Below are positions 39,863 through 51,525 of a stretch of DNA of 64,000 nt, piece after piece (the stretch's first letter is position 1; every line of letters begins with the position of its first letter). The notes under the pieces are model-generated. The model was given only the letters and a program-made list of their open reading frames with translations. It was not told the DNA's origin and did not search any database. The translations under genes and the position numbers were made by a program. The stretch comes from Scilla litardierei. Its lineage: Eukaryota > Streptophyta > Magnoliopsida > Asparagales > Asparagaceae. The DNA lies in assembly GCA_030789695.1 (NCBI GenBank), contig CM061141.1, positions 319,612,452-319,676,451 on the forward strand. The letters run 5' to 3'.

Positions 39863-42800
39863 CTAGAATATGTACAAGCAAGCAATGGAAGTGAGCAGTG
39901 TTGTTAATAGTACTGATAAAGTGTTCACAGCGTTGTTGTCCAGGATGTTTGTTCCTGATATCTTTGCCACAGTAGGCCCAGGCTTCCCGACCACCTTCGC
40001 AAAAAAAACCAAAATTTTAAAAGAAAAGCACGAAAATATAAAACAAATACAAACACAAAACAAAAACAAATTCCTAATAACTAAATCTATCAGGACAAAT
40101 GAATAACTTCAAGGTTCTGGTCAACGGTGTTCAGCTCGTGCATGAGCTATCGTATGGATATGTGAAAACTCCACTTATTTTTCAGAAAAAAAGGCATGCT
40201 TGCATGCATAAAAGTTGACTAGAATCCATTCGGATGGATCAAAGATGGATCTGCATCCAAACCAACTTTAAAATTCGGCAACCTAAATGGAAAATATGTT
40301 CCTCTAGATATGATCTAATACGCCCAAACTATCCATAAACAAAATTTTAAATGATTTGAGCACACATATAAACACACATGAAAATAGAGAATAATGAGTA
40401 CCGTATGACATATGAGCTAAGGCCTCATACCGGGCTTGAAGTATCCACTTTTGTATTTTTTGGACAATTAGAACCACTAATTTTGATCTTTACATTTTAA
40501 ACCTCAAAACATAGAATATCGGGTGAATTCAATTAATTTTGCTCATTCATCCACCCATCACAAAAAAATTATATTCTTGCATAACCGTTATTTTTGCAAC
40601 GTGTGAATGAACGAGTAAAATCATTTGGGTTCATCGAATATTCGGTGTTTTAGGGTTTAAGAGTACAAAGATCAAACTCAACAATTTCGATCTTCTAAAA
40701 AATATGAGATGATGGAGTTTTCGAAGTCGCATATGTGGCTTGGCCCAATATGTAATATGATACCCAGTAGTCTCATAAAAATAATAAAAAACATGTAACA
40801 TATATTGCATCTATAAGTTCACTCTCCATTATTTTTTAAGATTGGCTCCGTTAATTTTGATATTCATATTCTAAAATCCTAATACATCAAATACTGGGTG
40901 AACCTAAAGCTTTTTTCGTGTCAATTTTGGGGTTACACAAGCTCTATTGATGAAAAACCGTTAATTTTCTAACGAAAAATTGACGAGCAAAAAAGCTTTG
41001 GGTTCACATGATATTTTGGTGTTGTGAAGTTTTAAAAATTAGGATCAAAATAAATGGTATCGATCCCATAAAAATTATGAAGAGTGAACTTTTTGAGATC
41101 GTGTATGTGGCTAAGCTATATGTCATATGTTAGAATAATGTGTATTATATGACATATGAGAGATCTCTATCGTTTACGATAACGTGACGCAATCTCCTCC
41201 ATAATGTTGTAAGTGGGATAAAAAAGTACACATCATGTGACCATTTGTACTATATGGAAGGTAATATATCACGTCATCATATATGAAAAGATTTCCTATA
41301 TGCCATAAGATACTCAGTATTCTAATAGTTAAAGTGAGTAAAGAATGATTAACCAAAATTGCTACAATATTCCACTTAGCACTCCCTATTCATGTACTAC
41401 ACACAGTTACATCTTCATAATGCTCTTTTATCTAGACATATTACCCTACTGAATCCTGATATCATGAATCTTCCAGTAATTTGCATGCACCAGTCAGCTC
41501 TTCATGTTTCTTTACATATTAGGGTGTATTTATGGGGGGAAAGATATATGTTTCTAACAGCATTTTTATATGCATCATAGTTATTTGCTCAATATGTCAA
41601 ATTGGGAAAAAAAAATGCAAATCTAGATACTAGAATAATGTCGTGTAATCTTCACTAGACTCTTAGTCAAAACTGGAAATGATTTTTGGTACCTTCTTGC
41701 GCACGGTGCAGTATCCACTGTACTGAAGCATTGCACCTAATACCGAATCGATCAGGCTTCCACAAAGTCCCGCTGCTGCTGCAATGGGTACCACCAAGAG
41801 TTGCCTCCAAGCTATATCTTCAGCACATTTAACTGTAAAAAATCCAACAAGGACATAAGCGAAGCCAATAATGAAACCACCTGATGCAGCTGCTAGGAGT
41901 CCATCAATAGTGATTCCACCATTTGTGCCCTTCCTGACTACCTGATTGGAAAGAAACCAATAATGCTTAGTCAATTGTAACTTTCTTCTAATTTATTAAA
42001 ATATATTCAATGCTCTTTTAAGTTAGCTTGGAGACATGCCAGTCTCTTAGATCCTTCCAACACAATTACCAATCATAGAAAGTCCAGCGACATTAAAATA
42101 TCATAACAATATGAACGAACCATTGATTTTCTCATTCAGAAGCATGTTACAAAATGTGTCAGAAGTACAGAATAAGACTAAAATGGTCTATATGATTAGG
42201 AGGTCAGAAGAAAATAATCTGCAAATCAGATTTTAACATGAAACTATATTTCAGATAAAGTTAATATCTAATTTCTAAAATTATTTTTACAGTAAGGGCT
42301 TTGAGAAAATTCATAAAGTTGCTTTATAGTAATTGAAGTTGATGGTATGTCAAAGGAATCGGTTCCGACCCAAACATGATTAATTCTTTTGAGTCAACAT
42401 GGGTTCCAAACTTCCAAGCATATTATCCACATCCAAGTACATGAGCTTAGTTCTTTCTAATGATCAATCCACTCCTATAAATCGGTATCAGAGGTTCGAT
42501 GGGCCTTTGTCTAAGGATGCATATTCGCTCGCTTTGTGACACCTTTGTGACACCATTTTACATGTGACTGTTTAAGCTTAATGTGTTTCCTTATACACCT
42601 CATCGTTTGCTTCAAGACTATGTTCGCATGTAATTGTTTGGGCTTGAGGTGAAGCCTCCACACGGCACCATCTATTGCATGTATTATAGCATTTTGGCAA
42701 GAAGTACAATTTGATTGCTCACATGCTGACTTGGTTCAGTTGTGTGGTTTACATCTTGTTGTGTTTTGGCTGGGTACGACCTGATTCATTTACAAAGTTT

Positions 42801-45800
42801 CTTGAGGCACTTTCTCCTATTATTGTTGGTTGGGCTTGAGAGGATGCAAACCAAGGTAAAGATTTGTTCGTATTTGTATCTCGCATCCGTCAAAGTAATT
42901 GAAATAATGGTTGGTAACAGAATTAGACAGTGTATTTAGTCCCATATCAGTTATAAAGAACATATAAGTGCTTAGATATTTAAGAAATAATGACTCAAAC
43001 AAAGTTAATTTTTTGAGTAAATATGAGTTCCAAGCATATTCATCACATCCATATAGGTTCATGGGCTTTGTTCCTTCTAATAACCTACCCACTCATACCA
43101 ATTGGTATCAAAACATATAGTTCAATGAAATGAACCTTTGTTAATGATGTCTATTTTTTTTATTCATGACAATGTTTGTGCACGTGATGTTTGGGCTTGA
43201 GGGGGTATCCGCTACACCTCATCTTTCGTTTCAAGACTTTAATCGCATGTGACTGTTTAGGCTTAAGGTGGAATGTCCACACTTCACCATCTATTACATG
43301 TAGTTTTGGTCATTTTGGCAGTAAGTATAATCCGATTTGTAATGTAACTTGGTTCATCTGTGAAGTTAACGTATTGCCATGTTTTGACCCTAGGTGCAAC
43401 ATGGTTCGTCTACATATTTTTATTGAGGTAATATCTCCTCTCAATGATGGTTGGACCCGATCGATACGAACCAATGTGGAGATTTATTAGGATGTGTGTC
43501 GCATATTTCAAAGTAATTGAAGTGATGTTATGTCAAAGGAATTAGAAAGTGGATATAGTTACATATAAGTTAAAATAAAGGATGGATAAGTAGTTAAATA
43601 TGTGAGAACTCATGACACAAACAAGGTTAATATTTTAAAGTCAATATTGATTCCAATCATATTTACCACATCCATATAAGTTCATGAGCTTTGTTCCTTC
43701 CAATGACCTACCCATTCCTATACAGTGTTATCAATGGCGAATGGCGGCCTAAGGCGGTGAGTCAAAAATCCGCCATAAACATATAGCGGATGAAATAGCG
43801 GCCTATGGCGGACGGCCTATGTGTGTGTGTATGCTCTCTCTCTCTGTAACTGTAAATGTGTGTGTGTGTGTGTGTGTATGTGTGTGTGATTGTGGCTGTG
43901 TGTGTGATTTTTTGTGTGTGCGCGTGCGTGTGTATATGTAATTATGTATGTGTGTGTGATTGTGTGATTGTGTATGTGTGTGTGCATGTGTCTGTCTGTA
44001 TGTATGTGTACGTTCTCTCTCTGTGTGTGTGCGCGTGTGTATCTGTATGTGTGTGTGTATAAAAACTAAAAAACTGCAAAAACAAATAAAAACAACATAA
44101 ATAATCAAAAAAATAATTGAACGTCCGCCATGTGCGCCATAAACCACCACATGGCGGGTGTGTGTATGAATGTGTGAGTGTGTGTAACTGTGTATGTGTG
44201 TGTATGTGTGTGTGTGTGGGTGTGTGATTGTGGCTGTGTGTGATTTTGTGCGCGCGCGTGTGTGTATATGTAATTATGTATGTATGTGTGTGTGATTGTG
44301 TGATTGTGTATGTGTGTGTGAATGTGTCTGTATGTATCTGTATGTATGTATGTGTACATTCTCTCTCTCTGTGTGTGTGCGCGTGTGTGCGTGTGTATCT
44401 GTATGTGTGTGTGTATAAAAACTAAAAAACTGCAAAAACAAATAAAGACAACATAAATAATCGAAAAAATAATTGAATGTCCGCCATGTGCGCCATAAAC
44501 CACCACATGGCGGGCGTTATGGCGGAAATAGCGGGTGCCATGGCGGAAATAGCGGACGGGGCCATATCATGCTGAAAAGCGGATGGCGAATAGCAATGAG
44601 CCCAAAAACCGCCAGGCCATTCCGCCATAGCGCCCATGGCGCCGCCATTTGATAACATTGTTCCTATATAACCTTTGAAGTATAAATCGTACTTATCCAT
44701 AAAATTTTGTTGATCTCCTTCATGAAATTGTGCATGTTCCATTTGAATTAATATAAAATCAAATTTTATAAGAATGAATAAGAGTCAATATATTGGCATT
44801 AAGAAGAAAACTAATAGGAGGAACATAAATTTGCCGAATGGGTATAGTTAAATGATAACTAAAATAAGACATCATTAAGTTACTAGATGATACCAAGATC
44901 ATATGTCTTCTAGCTTCTCCAGTTAAGCCTAACTAATCGGATGATGACACATGATTTCTTGATGACAGTGGAAATTTATCCTTGCAATTGACAAGTCTCA
45001 CTTCTAAGAACCAAAGAATATAATGCACGTTTAAAAGAATCTAGATTCAATATATCATTTGTTTAATATATCGTGTCTAGATGCAATGCATCATGTGCAT
45101 GTATGTCAGGCCTTAACTAATGACTTGCGTGATGGATCTAAATTTGTAACACTTCTGATATAAATAAGATACTATTATAAATAAGATATGGATGGAAGAA
45201 GGCTAATCAAGTATTTCTCTTCCTTAAACATACACTTTCTCAGTTATCATGATATCAAAATCCGATTAGGACAAACCACCATTGTCACAACATCTTCCTA
45301 TACCATCTTCATCTTTCATTATCGGATCATTAAATTATCACCATTATCATCACCCTTCACTTTGAAGTCTCATTTATTGCTACCACCTCCAAGACTTCAC
45401 ACATATCATTGTCACTTTGACGCCACTATCATGGCATTACTGTCCTTAATTCTTGTTATCGGCATCGGCTTACCCTCGTTGATCCAAACCACTATCACTA
45501 GCATTATGATCTTCTTTGTTTTATGTTTTATGTTTTATGTTTCTCCTTTGTTTTATTTAACTCCGTATGTTTTTTTCTCCTTTCAGATCTAAACAAATCT
45601 TAGGCTTGTTTAAAATAGTAATTGCCCTGATGTCTTTTAATTAAAAAAATTCAAATGATAAAATAATTTATTTCTAAAAATTTCTGATTTTCTGAGATTT
45701 CTTTGTATTTTAAAAAAACAAATTGGACCTCATTTTAACCCAACCCCGTTAAACAACCCGACCCGTTTCTCCTCTTTCATCTCTCTCCCCCACCCATTTT

Positions 45801-47319
45801 CTCTCTTCCCGCTTTTACCGTTTCTTTTTATGTTTCTTTTTCTTTCCCTTCCCTGAGCAAACGGAGGCAGCATCCTCAGTGTGTTTCACGCAGCGAATGT
45901 GGGCGATGAGGGCATTAACCGTTGGCCATCATTCACGTGTCTTTTCCTCTACCTTCTTTCACACGATCTCACCCTTCTCCTCTACCCATAACTCCTATCT
46001 TTCCCTATTTAACCCTCAAGATACTTCGATATTTCAAGAGAACACTTGGAAGATGTCTTATATGTTCTAATTATGGGCACAACAAAGTACTTAGTTTCTC
46101 AAATACGGGTTGGACATGATTAACGACCAATAGGATGTCTAGTACACGTTATTGGGTCTTTGTAAGAGAAAATTTGGTAGCATATAACAGTAAGAAGCAT
46201 AGCGTAGAGTGTTGAATCAAAGTTTCAAGCTATGGCTTGCAACATGTGTGAGCTTGTGTGATTAAAGATCTATTAAAGGATCTTCAGTTTAGTGTTATGT
46301 TGCCAATATGGTTGTATTGTAACAACAAAGTTGCTACTCGTATTGCATAAAAATCCAGTCTTTCATGAACAAAAAAATCACATTGAAGTATGTGTTACTA
46401 AATTTGGGAGAAGGTTGAAGAAAAAACTTTGGAGACTAGTCATGTATATCATCAGAAAATTAGTCGGTGAACTTGCTGACAAAAACATTTCGTGGATCTT
46501 GTATTCAATTTATAGTGCCAAGCAAGGCATACATGACATATATACAACTTGAGGGGGAGTGTTAGAAATATCTAAATAAAATGTATCATGCGCTGAATAT
46601 AGTGTCTAGATATAATTTATCATGTGTATGTATGACATGCCTTAATTAGTATCATGCATTGGGGATCTATATTCTAAATTTTAATTCGTCTACTATAAAT
46701 AAGATACAAATGGGAGAAGGTTAATCAAGTTCTTCATTTCCTTAAACATATATCTCTCTTATTAATATCAATATGCCGATCTCATTGGGAACCCTAAGTT
46801 ACATATGAATTATTGACATTTGAAAAATGATAAATAGTAATCATATAATATGTTTTTCTTTCCCAGTTAGTGATTATAAAGCACCATAGACACATATAGA
46901 AACTGATAATGGTGTGTGAAATCAAATACGAAGTCCATAAGAGATGAAATATAATTAAACAAGGGCAGAATCCAGTTCTTCTTTATTAGATTTAGGCTTA
47001 AATTCAATCATAATCTATAGTAACTCTGTGCACATAGCATCGGAGCATTCATTCCACAGGGATAGTGGAGCAAAGGGGACAATCTAATAAAATTACCTTG
47101 AAGTTCGTAACTAGTCGAGGCTGTGCATTACTAAGCATTCCAAGTTCAGAAGACCAAGTATCTCCATTACAACAAGAGTAGTGTCCAATTATACCGCCGA
47201 TAAGGCAAGTTATAAGCCGTGATTCTTCTGTGTCCAAGCACCTATCTTTTCCTCCAGTCATTTTTCCAACAATTACTACCAGTATTGTAGCAATTGTACT
47301 GTTAGCTAGGACCTGCTTC
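39863..47319 (-). CDS. PGR: PGR/TMEM19-like (DUF92) integral membrane protein, 3' part
   Basis: Three exons on the minus strand, in coding order 47319-47097, 41941-41693, 39994-39863 (stop). All junctions are AG/GT and phases agree. Together they encode about 200 residues of a DUF92 protein. The first exon carries KQVLANSTIATILVVIV and IGHYSCCNGDTWSSELG; the second GTNGGITIDGLLAAASGG and AGLCGSLIDSVLGAMLQYSG; the third VVGKPGPTVAKISG and ends IACLYIF. These motifs match the C-terminal two thirds of the plant PGR (glucose-response) protein and animal TMEM19. Several hydrophobic segments make it a multi-pass membrane protein. The exons for about 90 N-terminal residues were not found up to 49300; they may lie beyond the gypsy and LARD insertions or outside the window. 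Introns are 1.7 and 5.2 kb. Confidence 0.85.
40440..40725. mobile_element. Foldback MITE, copy 2, in PGR-like intron
   Basis: Long imperfect inverted repeat: the left part (TTGATCTTTACATTTTAAAC, ATCGGGTGAATTC) pairs with the right part (GGGTTCATCGAATATTCGG, AGAGTACAAAGATCAAA). Same layout as the copies at 35545 and 40818. Confidence 0.45.
40818..41096. mobile_element. Foldback MITE, copy 3, in PGR-like intron
   Basis: Ends AGTTCACTCTCCATTATTTT and AAAATTATGAAGAGTGAACT are inverted repeats. Inner arms (GGGTGAACCTAAAGC / GCTTTGGGTTCAC) also pair, so nearly the whole 279 bp can fold back. Target duplication not identified. Confidence 0.6.
42330..43722. repeat. Tandem repeat of about 600 bp units in PGR-like intron
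   Basis: Two diverged copies (about 42330-42890 and 42890-43520) and the start of a third. Shared markers: ATGTCAAAGGAAT, CATATTATCCACATCCA-type words, GTTCCTTCTAATGA, GGTATCAGAGG (42486) or TTGGTATCAAAAC (43107), GGCTTGAGGTG, and AAAGTAATTGAA. The GGTATCA motifs look like retroelement primer-binding sites, so the units may be LTR-plus-leader pieces. The third copy is broken by the hAT element at 43723. Confidence 0.55.
43723..44660. mobile_element. Non-autonomous hAT element with TG microsatellites
   Basis: 938 bp with ends CAGTGTTATCAATGGCG and CGCCATTTGATAACATTG (inverted repeats, CARTGTTATCAA, hAT-like) and an exact 8-bp target duplication TTCCTATA (43715-43722, 44661-44668). Inside, a block of about 350 bp, made of (TG)n/(TA)n-rich sequence plus AAAACTAAAAAACTGCAAAA, occurs twice (43810-44150, 44155-44515). 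It contains many GGCGG words. No transposase. Confidence 0.8.
45024..46770 (+). mobile_element. Decayed copia element in PGR-like intron
   Basis: Two diverged LTR-like ends (about 45024-45257 and 46560-46770) share GTGTCTAGAT, GCATCATGTG-type words, ATAAATAAGATA, GGCTAATCAAGT and CCTTAAACATA. The right copy begins TGTTAGAAATATC directly after the polypurine tract CTTGAGGGGGAG. Before it, 46200-46550 is a copia RNase H remnant (MCELVWIKDLLKDLQFSVML-type, then LYCNNK), with stops. The interior is only about 1.3 kb, so most of gag-pol is gone. Confidence 0.7.
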
Positions 47320-49359
47320 CTACAACAGATATGAAGCTTACTATGTCAAATAAAGTGACAGAAAATGCAACTGAAACTGTAATGATGTAAAAAAAACTGC
47401 GGTGATGTACCAGTTATTAAACTATAGACATAGCTACTCATGATTATTGCAAATTGCAACAAAGCCAAAAATTGCAATTATTCCCACGGCTTCTTATTAA
47501 CTTATAAATTGTTTGCTAATCATAAAGACTTAACATTTGATATGCAAATCACACTTTACAGTGGCACCAATCAATGGCCTTGCTTAAGCTTGCATCAAAA
47601 TTTAAATATATCACCATGTCTTCATCTTGGTCATCTTAGCTAATTTCACATGTTAAAAAAAGCTAGTCGTGGGCTTTAAGCTAACATGAATGAAGGCAAT
47701 TTAGAAACCTATGGTGGTTATCGATTTAATAAGGAAGTTGACACTTCCAGATCCGAAAAGAAGACATATTCATGTTTTGCCAATTCCAAAAGTTCAGATG
47801 AAGTCTTTCTAATCTGCTAACGATACTGTCTTATATTGGCATGTCACATAATTCTGCTTGGAAAGCTATAAATTTATTTCTCCTAAAATATTTTATAAAT
47901 CAGACAACTTTAAGCGGGTGTCTGATGACTTAAAAGTGAAATTGAAAGTGTGAAAGTGTGGCCCTTTCCATCACTATTGTTGTTTGTTTTGGTGAAAGCA
48001 CTAAATGAAAATGTGAAAGTGAATTTCATAAACGTATGATCTACTGTAATATCCACTCTCCATCAAGAAAGATCTGAAATCGCTCTTGAGAGTGAGAAAG
48101 TGTGTACCAATAATAATAAAATATTATTAAAATAATGTCCTCCTTTTCATACCTCTCTTTCAACCTCAATATTTCCTAGAAACCAATCAATATAAGCGTT
48201 GGAAATGTAATGGGACGTTAACTGAGACTATAAAATATTTGTTTCCTCATCAACTTTTCTTTTGTAGTTTTAAGATTAAGTATCTAGCAAACACTCTTCT
48301 ACATATGCAAGTTGACATGCATGTACTATCACACTTGCAAGAAAAAGTGACTTGCCTTAATTCACATTTTATAATAATATCAGGTTAAATATTTAGCATC
48401 AATGTATCATTGATACACTTTCTCCTCTTTGTTGATAATTAAGATTAATTACAAAATCAACACTGAGACAAGGTTTTGCTAAGAGGAAACCTTAATTCTA
48501 GGTCTGGTTTTGAATTGGGTTAATAACTGTTGTGTTAGATACAAAAGATGATTCTCACCCAAAATCTAGTGAGCTATAATGGATTAAAACTTGCAAAATA
48601 ACATACAACAATAAGCAACAACAACAAAGACACAGAATTTACAGTGGTTTGGCCATAACCCAGGCTTACATCCAAAAACCAAGAGTGATTCTTCTACTAT
48701 AAACCCAAGAAGAGATACAACTATAACATCAACAGTTACCTACAAAGCTAGAGATAGCTTGAGCAATCAAGAAAATATTGAGAAAAGACAAGTGTTACCC
48801 CACTTGCTCCAAAGCCCACAAACCCATTTGCCAAAGCACCTCCTAACAAGACTCAAATCTTGACCAAAGATGTTAAAATGTTGAATTCTCAAAGCAAATA
48901 AGCATTTTGAAAACCCTAGCTTGCTTCCCCTCATTTCTCCTTTTTCTTCACACCAAGACTCCAAACTTGGATACAAGAATGAAGAAATAATTCATCACAC
49001 AATTACAGAATGAGACTTTCTTATATGACAGAAGCCCCAATGGCATAAGTCCAACCTACTTCAGAAATGGGTTAACAAACTTAGCATAAGTTGGCACCCC
49101 ACTTGACCCAAATCACCAAGAAACTGAAGTAGTACGTCGGACCCATCATGGGTATGGACCCAAACCCTACTTATTGGAGGCTTGATGTATGGTGTACATC
49201 TCGATGTCATCACCAGCAGCATCACATGAACTTTATCCCATCGAAATTAGACCAGAATTGGCCTACACTCCATATTAAGAAGAACATGATTTATTACAAG
49301 GTCCAATAGTCAAGTCATGTCACGATTGTAGAATATTTTCCACCCTCAACACCGAATGA
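47320..49359. other. PGR-like upstream intron or flank; possible LTR remnant
   Basis: No exon of the PGR-like gene could be recognised. Around 48530-49190 the sequence resembles a plant copia LTR (ACAGTGGTTTGGCC, CAGGCTTACATCCA, multiple CAACAA words), but ends and target duplication are not clear. The remainder is AT-rich. Confidence 0.35.
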
Positions 49360-49649
49360 CGCGGGATTGTTAAGCGAATGACGCAGTTCGTCGTCGTCAA
49401 CGTCCTCTCGGCGTACAACAGCATCATAGGGCGGCCCTACATGACCGTCGTCGAAGCTCTCCCCTCGCTGCTGCACCAAATGGTAAAGTTCCAAACCCCG
49501 TATGGGGTTGGGCAAGTGCGAGGAAGACAGAGGCTCTCGAAGCTGCTACGTCGGCTCCACCAAACAGAAGCAGTCCAAGCAAATTCTGTCGGCCGAACTC
49601 CTCGACGGTCCGAAGGACTTTGAACATCAGCAACCAACCCCGGTGGAGG

Positions 49650-51092
49650 GCGTAGAGGTGGTGCCCCTGGCGGAAGAAGCAGACAAAACTGTGTCGATTG
49701 GCACGAAGTTGACCGCGAAGCTGAGGACGGGGCTGGTCGACCTCCTCAGGGCGAATGCCGACATTTTCGCATGGTCGCCCTCAGACATGCCTGGAGTCGA
49801 CAAGGCGGTGATCGCACATGAGCTGCACGTCGACCATGTAGCTCGCCCTGTGCGACAAAAGAAGAGGAGCTCTGGGAGAGAGAAGATGTGGGCAGCGGGA
49901 GAAGAGGTGGGGCGGCTCCTCGAAGCCAGATTCATTAGAAAGGTGAGCTATCCTGACTGGCTCGCCAATGTGGTGATGGTGAAGAAGCCCAACAAATGGC
50001 GAATGTGTGTGGACTTCGCCGAACTCAACAAAGTCAGCCCAAAGGATATCTTCACGCTGCCAAGGATCGATCATCTGGTGGACAATACCTCAGGCTATGA
50101 ACTTCTAACTTTTATGGATGCCTTTTCAGGCTACAACCAGATACAGATGGCGACCCATGATGAGAAGAAGACGGCGTTCATCACGGACTTGGGCACATTT
50201 TGCTACACCAAAATGTCGTTCGGACTCAAGAACACCGGAGCGACCTACCAACAGATGGTTGACAAAATCTTCCATCCCAATGTCGACAGGAATCTGGAGG
50301 TCTACATCGACGACAAGCTGGTGAAATCGAAGAGGGCCGAAGATCATCTCGCCAATCTGGAGGAGACATTCCAAAAGGTGTGACGCTACAACCTACGGCT
50401 CAACCCAGCCAAGTGCATATTCGGCGTCGGGTCGAGGAAGTTCCTTGGCTTCATGATCACCAATCGAGAAATTGAGGCCAACCCCGACAAGATCGTCGTA
50501 TTCACCAGCATGACGAAGCCAAGGACGATCCGGGACCTGCAGAGGTTGAATGGACGGATCGCCGTGGTGGGAATATTCATGTTGAAGTATGGGGAGAGGT
50601 CACTCCCATTCTTCAAGATTCTCCAAAAATCCCTCGCTGAAAGGAAGGGCACAAGAAAGGTGGTGAAGTGGGACGACTCCTGCATAAAAGCTTTCGACGA
50701 GCTGAAAGCCTACCTGCAAAGTCCGCCGCTGCTCGCAAAGCCCGAAGAAGGAGAGCAGCTCGGCCTTTACCTCGCCACTACTGAAGAAGTTGTGAGCTCG
50801 GTCCTGGTGAAGGAGAACGGGGACATCCAGAGGCCGGTATACTATGCCAGTCGGGTGCTCTGAGATGCGAAGACCCGATATGACCCAATCGAGAAGATCG
50901 CCTATTGCCTGGTTATGACCGCAAGGAAGCTCCGACCCTACTTCCAGGCGCACACCATTGTCGTCTACACCAACTCGCCACTGGAAAAAATTTAAGGAGG
51001 CTGGAAAGATCAGGCCGAATGCTGGATTGGAGTGTCGAACTCAGCGAGCTCGACATCATCTACAAGCCAATGGCCGCGATCAAAGGGCAAGC
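49650..51092 (+). pseudogene. Tat reverse transcriptase and start of RNase H
   Basis: RT has [56 protein letters not shown] and the catalytic [11 protein letters not shown]. Two in-frame stops (TGA at 50381-50383 and 50861-50863) fall where related proteins have arginine; each is explained by one C-to-T change of CGA at a CpG. A frameshift lies near 50990. The last part reads LERSGRMLDWSVELSELDI up to the insertion point. Confidence 0.85.
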
Positions 51093-51499
51093 TGATGCGG
51101 ACCCGACCCGAGCACCACTTGAGGCCGGCGGCTTCTAGGGGGGACCCACCCCCCTTTAGTCACTTACGTGCGCCGTAGGAGGGCGGTAGCACGTAGAAGG
51201 GTTAGTTAGGGGTATTCTAGTCATTTTAGACTAGATTAGTAATTCCCCACTTTTCTATAAATTAGGGCTAGCCGTCTTTATTTGTTTTTATGCTTGATTT
51301 GTGAAAACTCATTGAGTCGTCAATTGTGAGGGTTGTTAGGCTTTGATCCGTCCATCCAAAGCTAGGAGACCGGATCTCGTCTCGAAGGAGATCCATTTAT
51401 CTAGTGTTATTCGCAAATCATTCTCTATAAAAATCCTCTTTTTAATTTTTCCTCTTTTAAATTCTGATTTCTATTGATTTGATCCACCGGATCGTATCA
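51093..51499 (+). repeat. 5' LTR of gag-protease element
   Basis: 407 bp, TGATGCGGACC...GGATCGTATCA, with TATAAATTAG near 51256. Confidence 0.95.
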
Positions 51500-51502
51500 A
51501 AT

Positions 51503-51514
51503 TGGTATCAGAGC
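51503..51514 (+). other. Primer-binding site of gag-protease element
   Basis: TGGTATCAGAGC, the canonical initiator-Met tRNA site, 3 bp after the 5' LTR. Confidence 0.9.
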
Positions 51515-51525
51515 GGTAGATCCAA

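Noticed and set aside
43803..44506. Frames rich in His/Thr or Cys/Val across the TG repeats
   Set aside because: Translation of microsatellites inside a hAT element.
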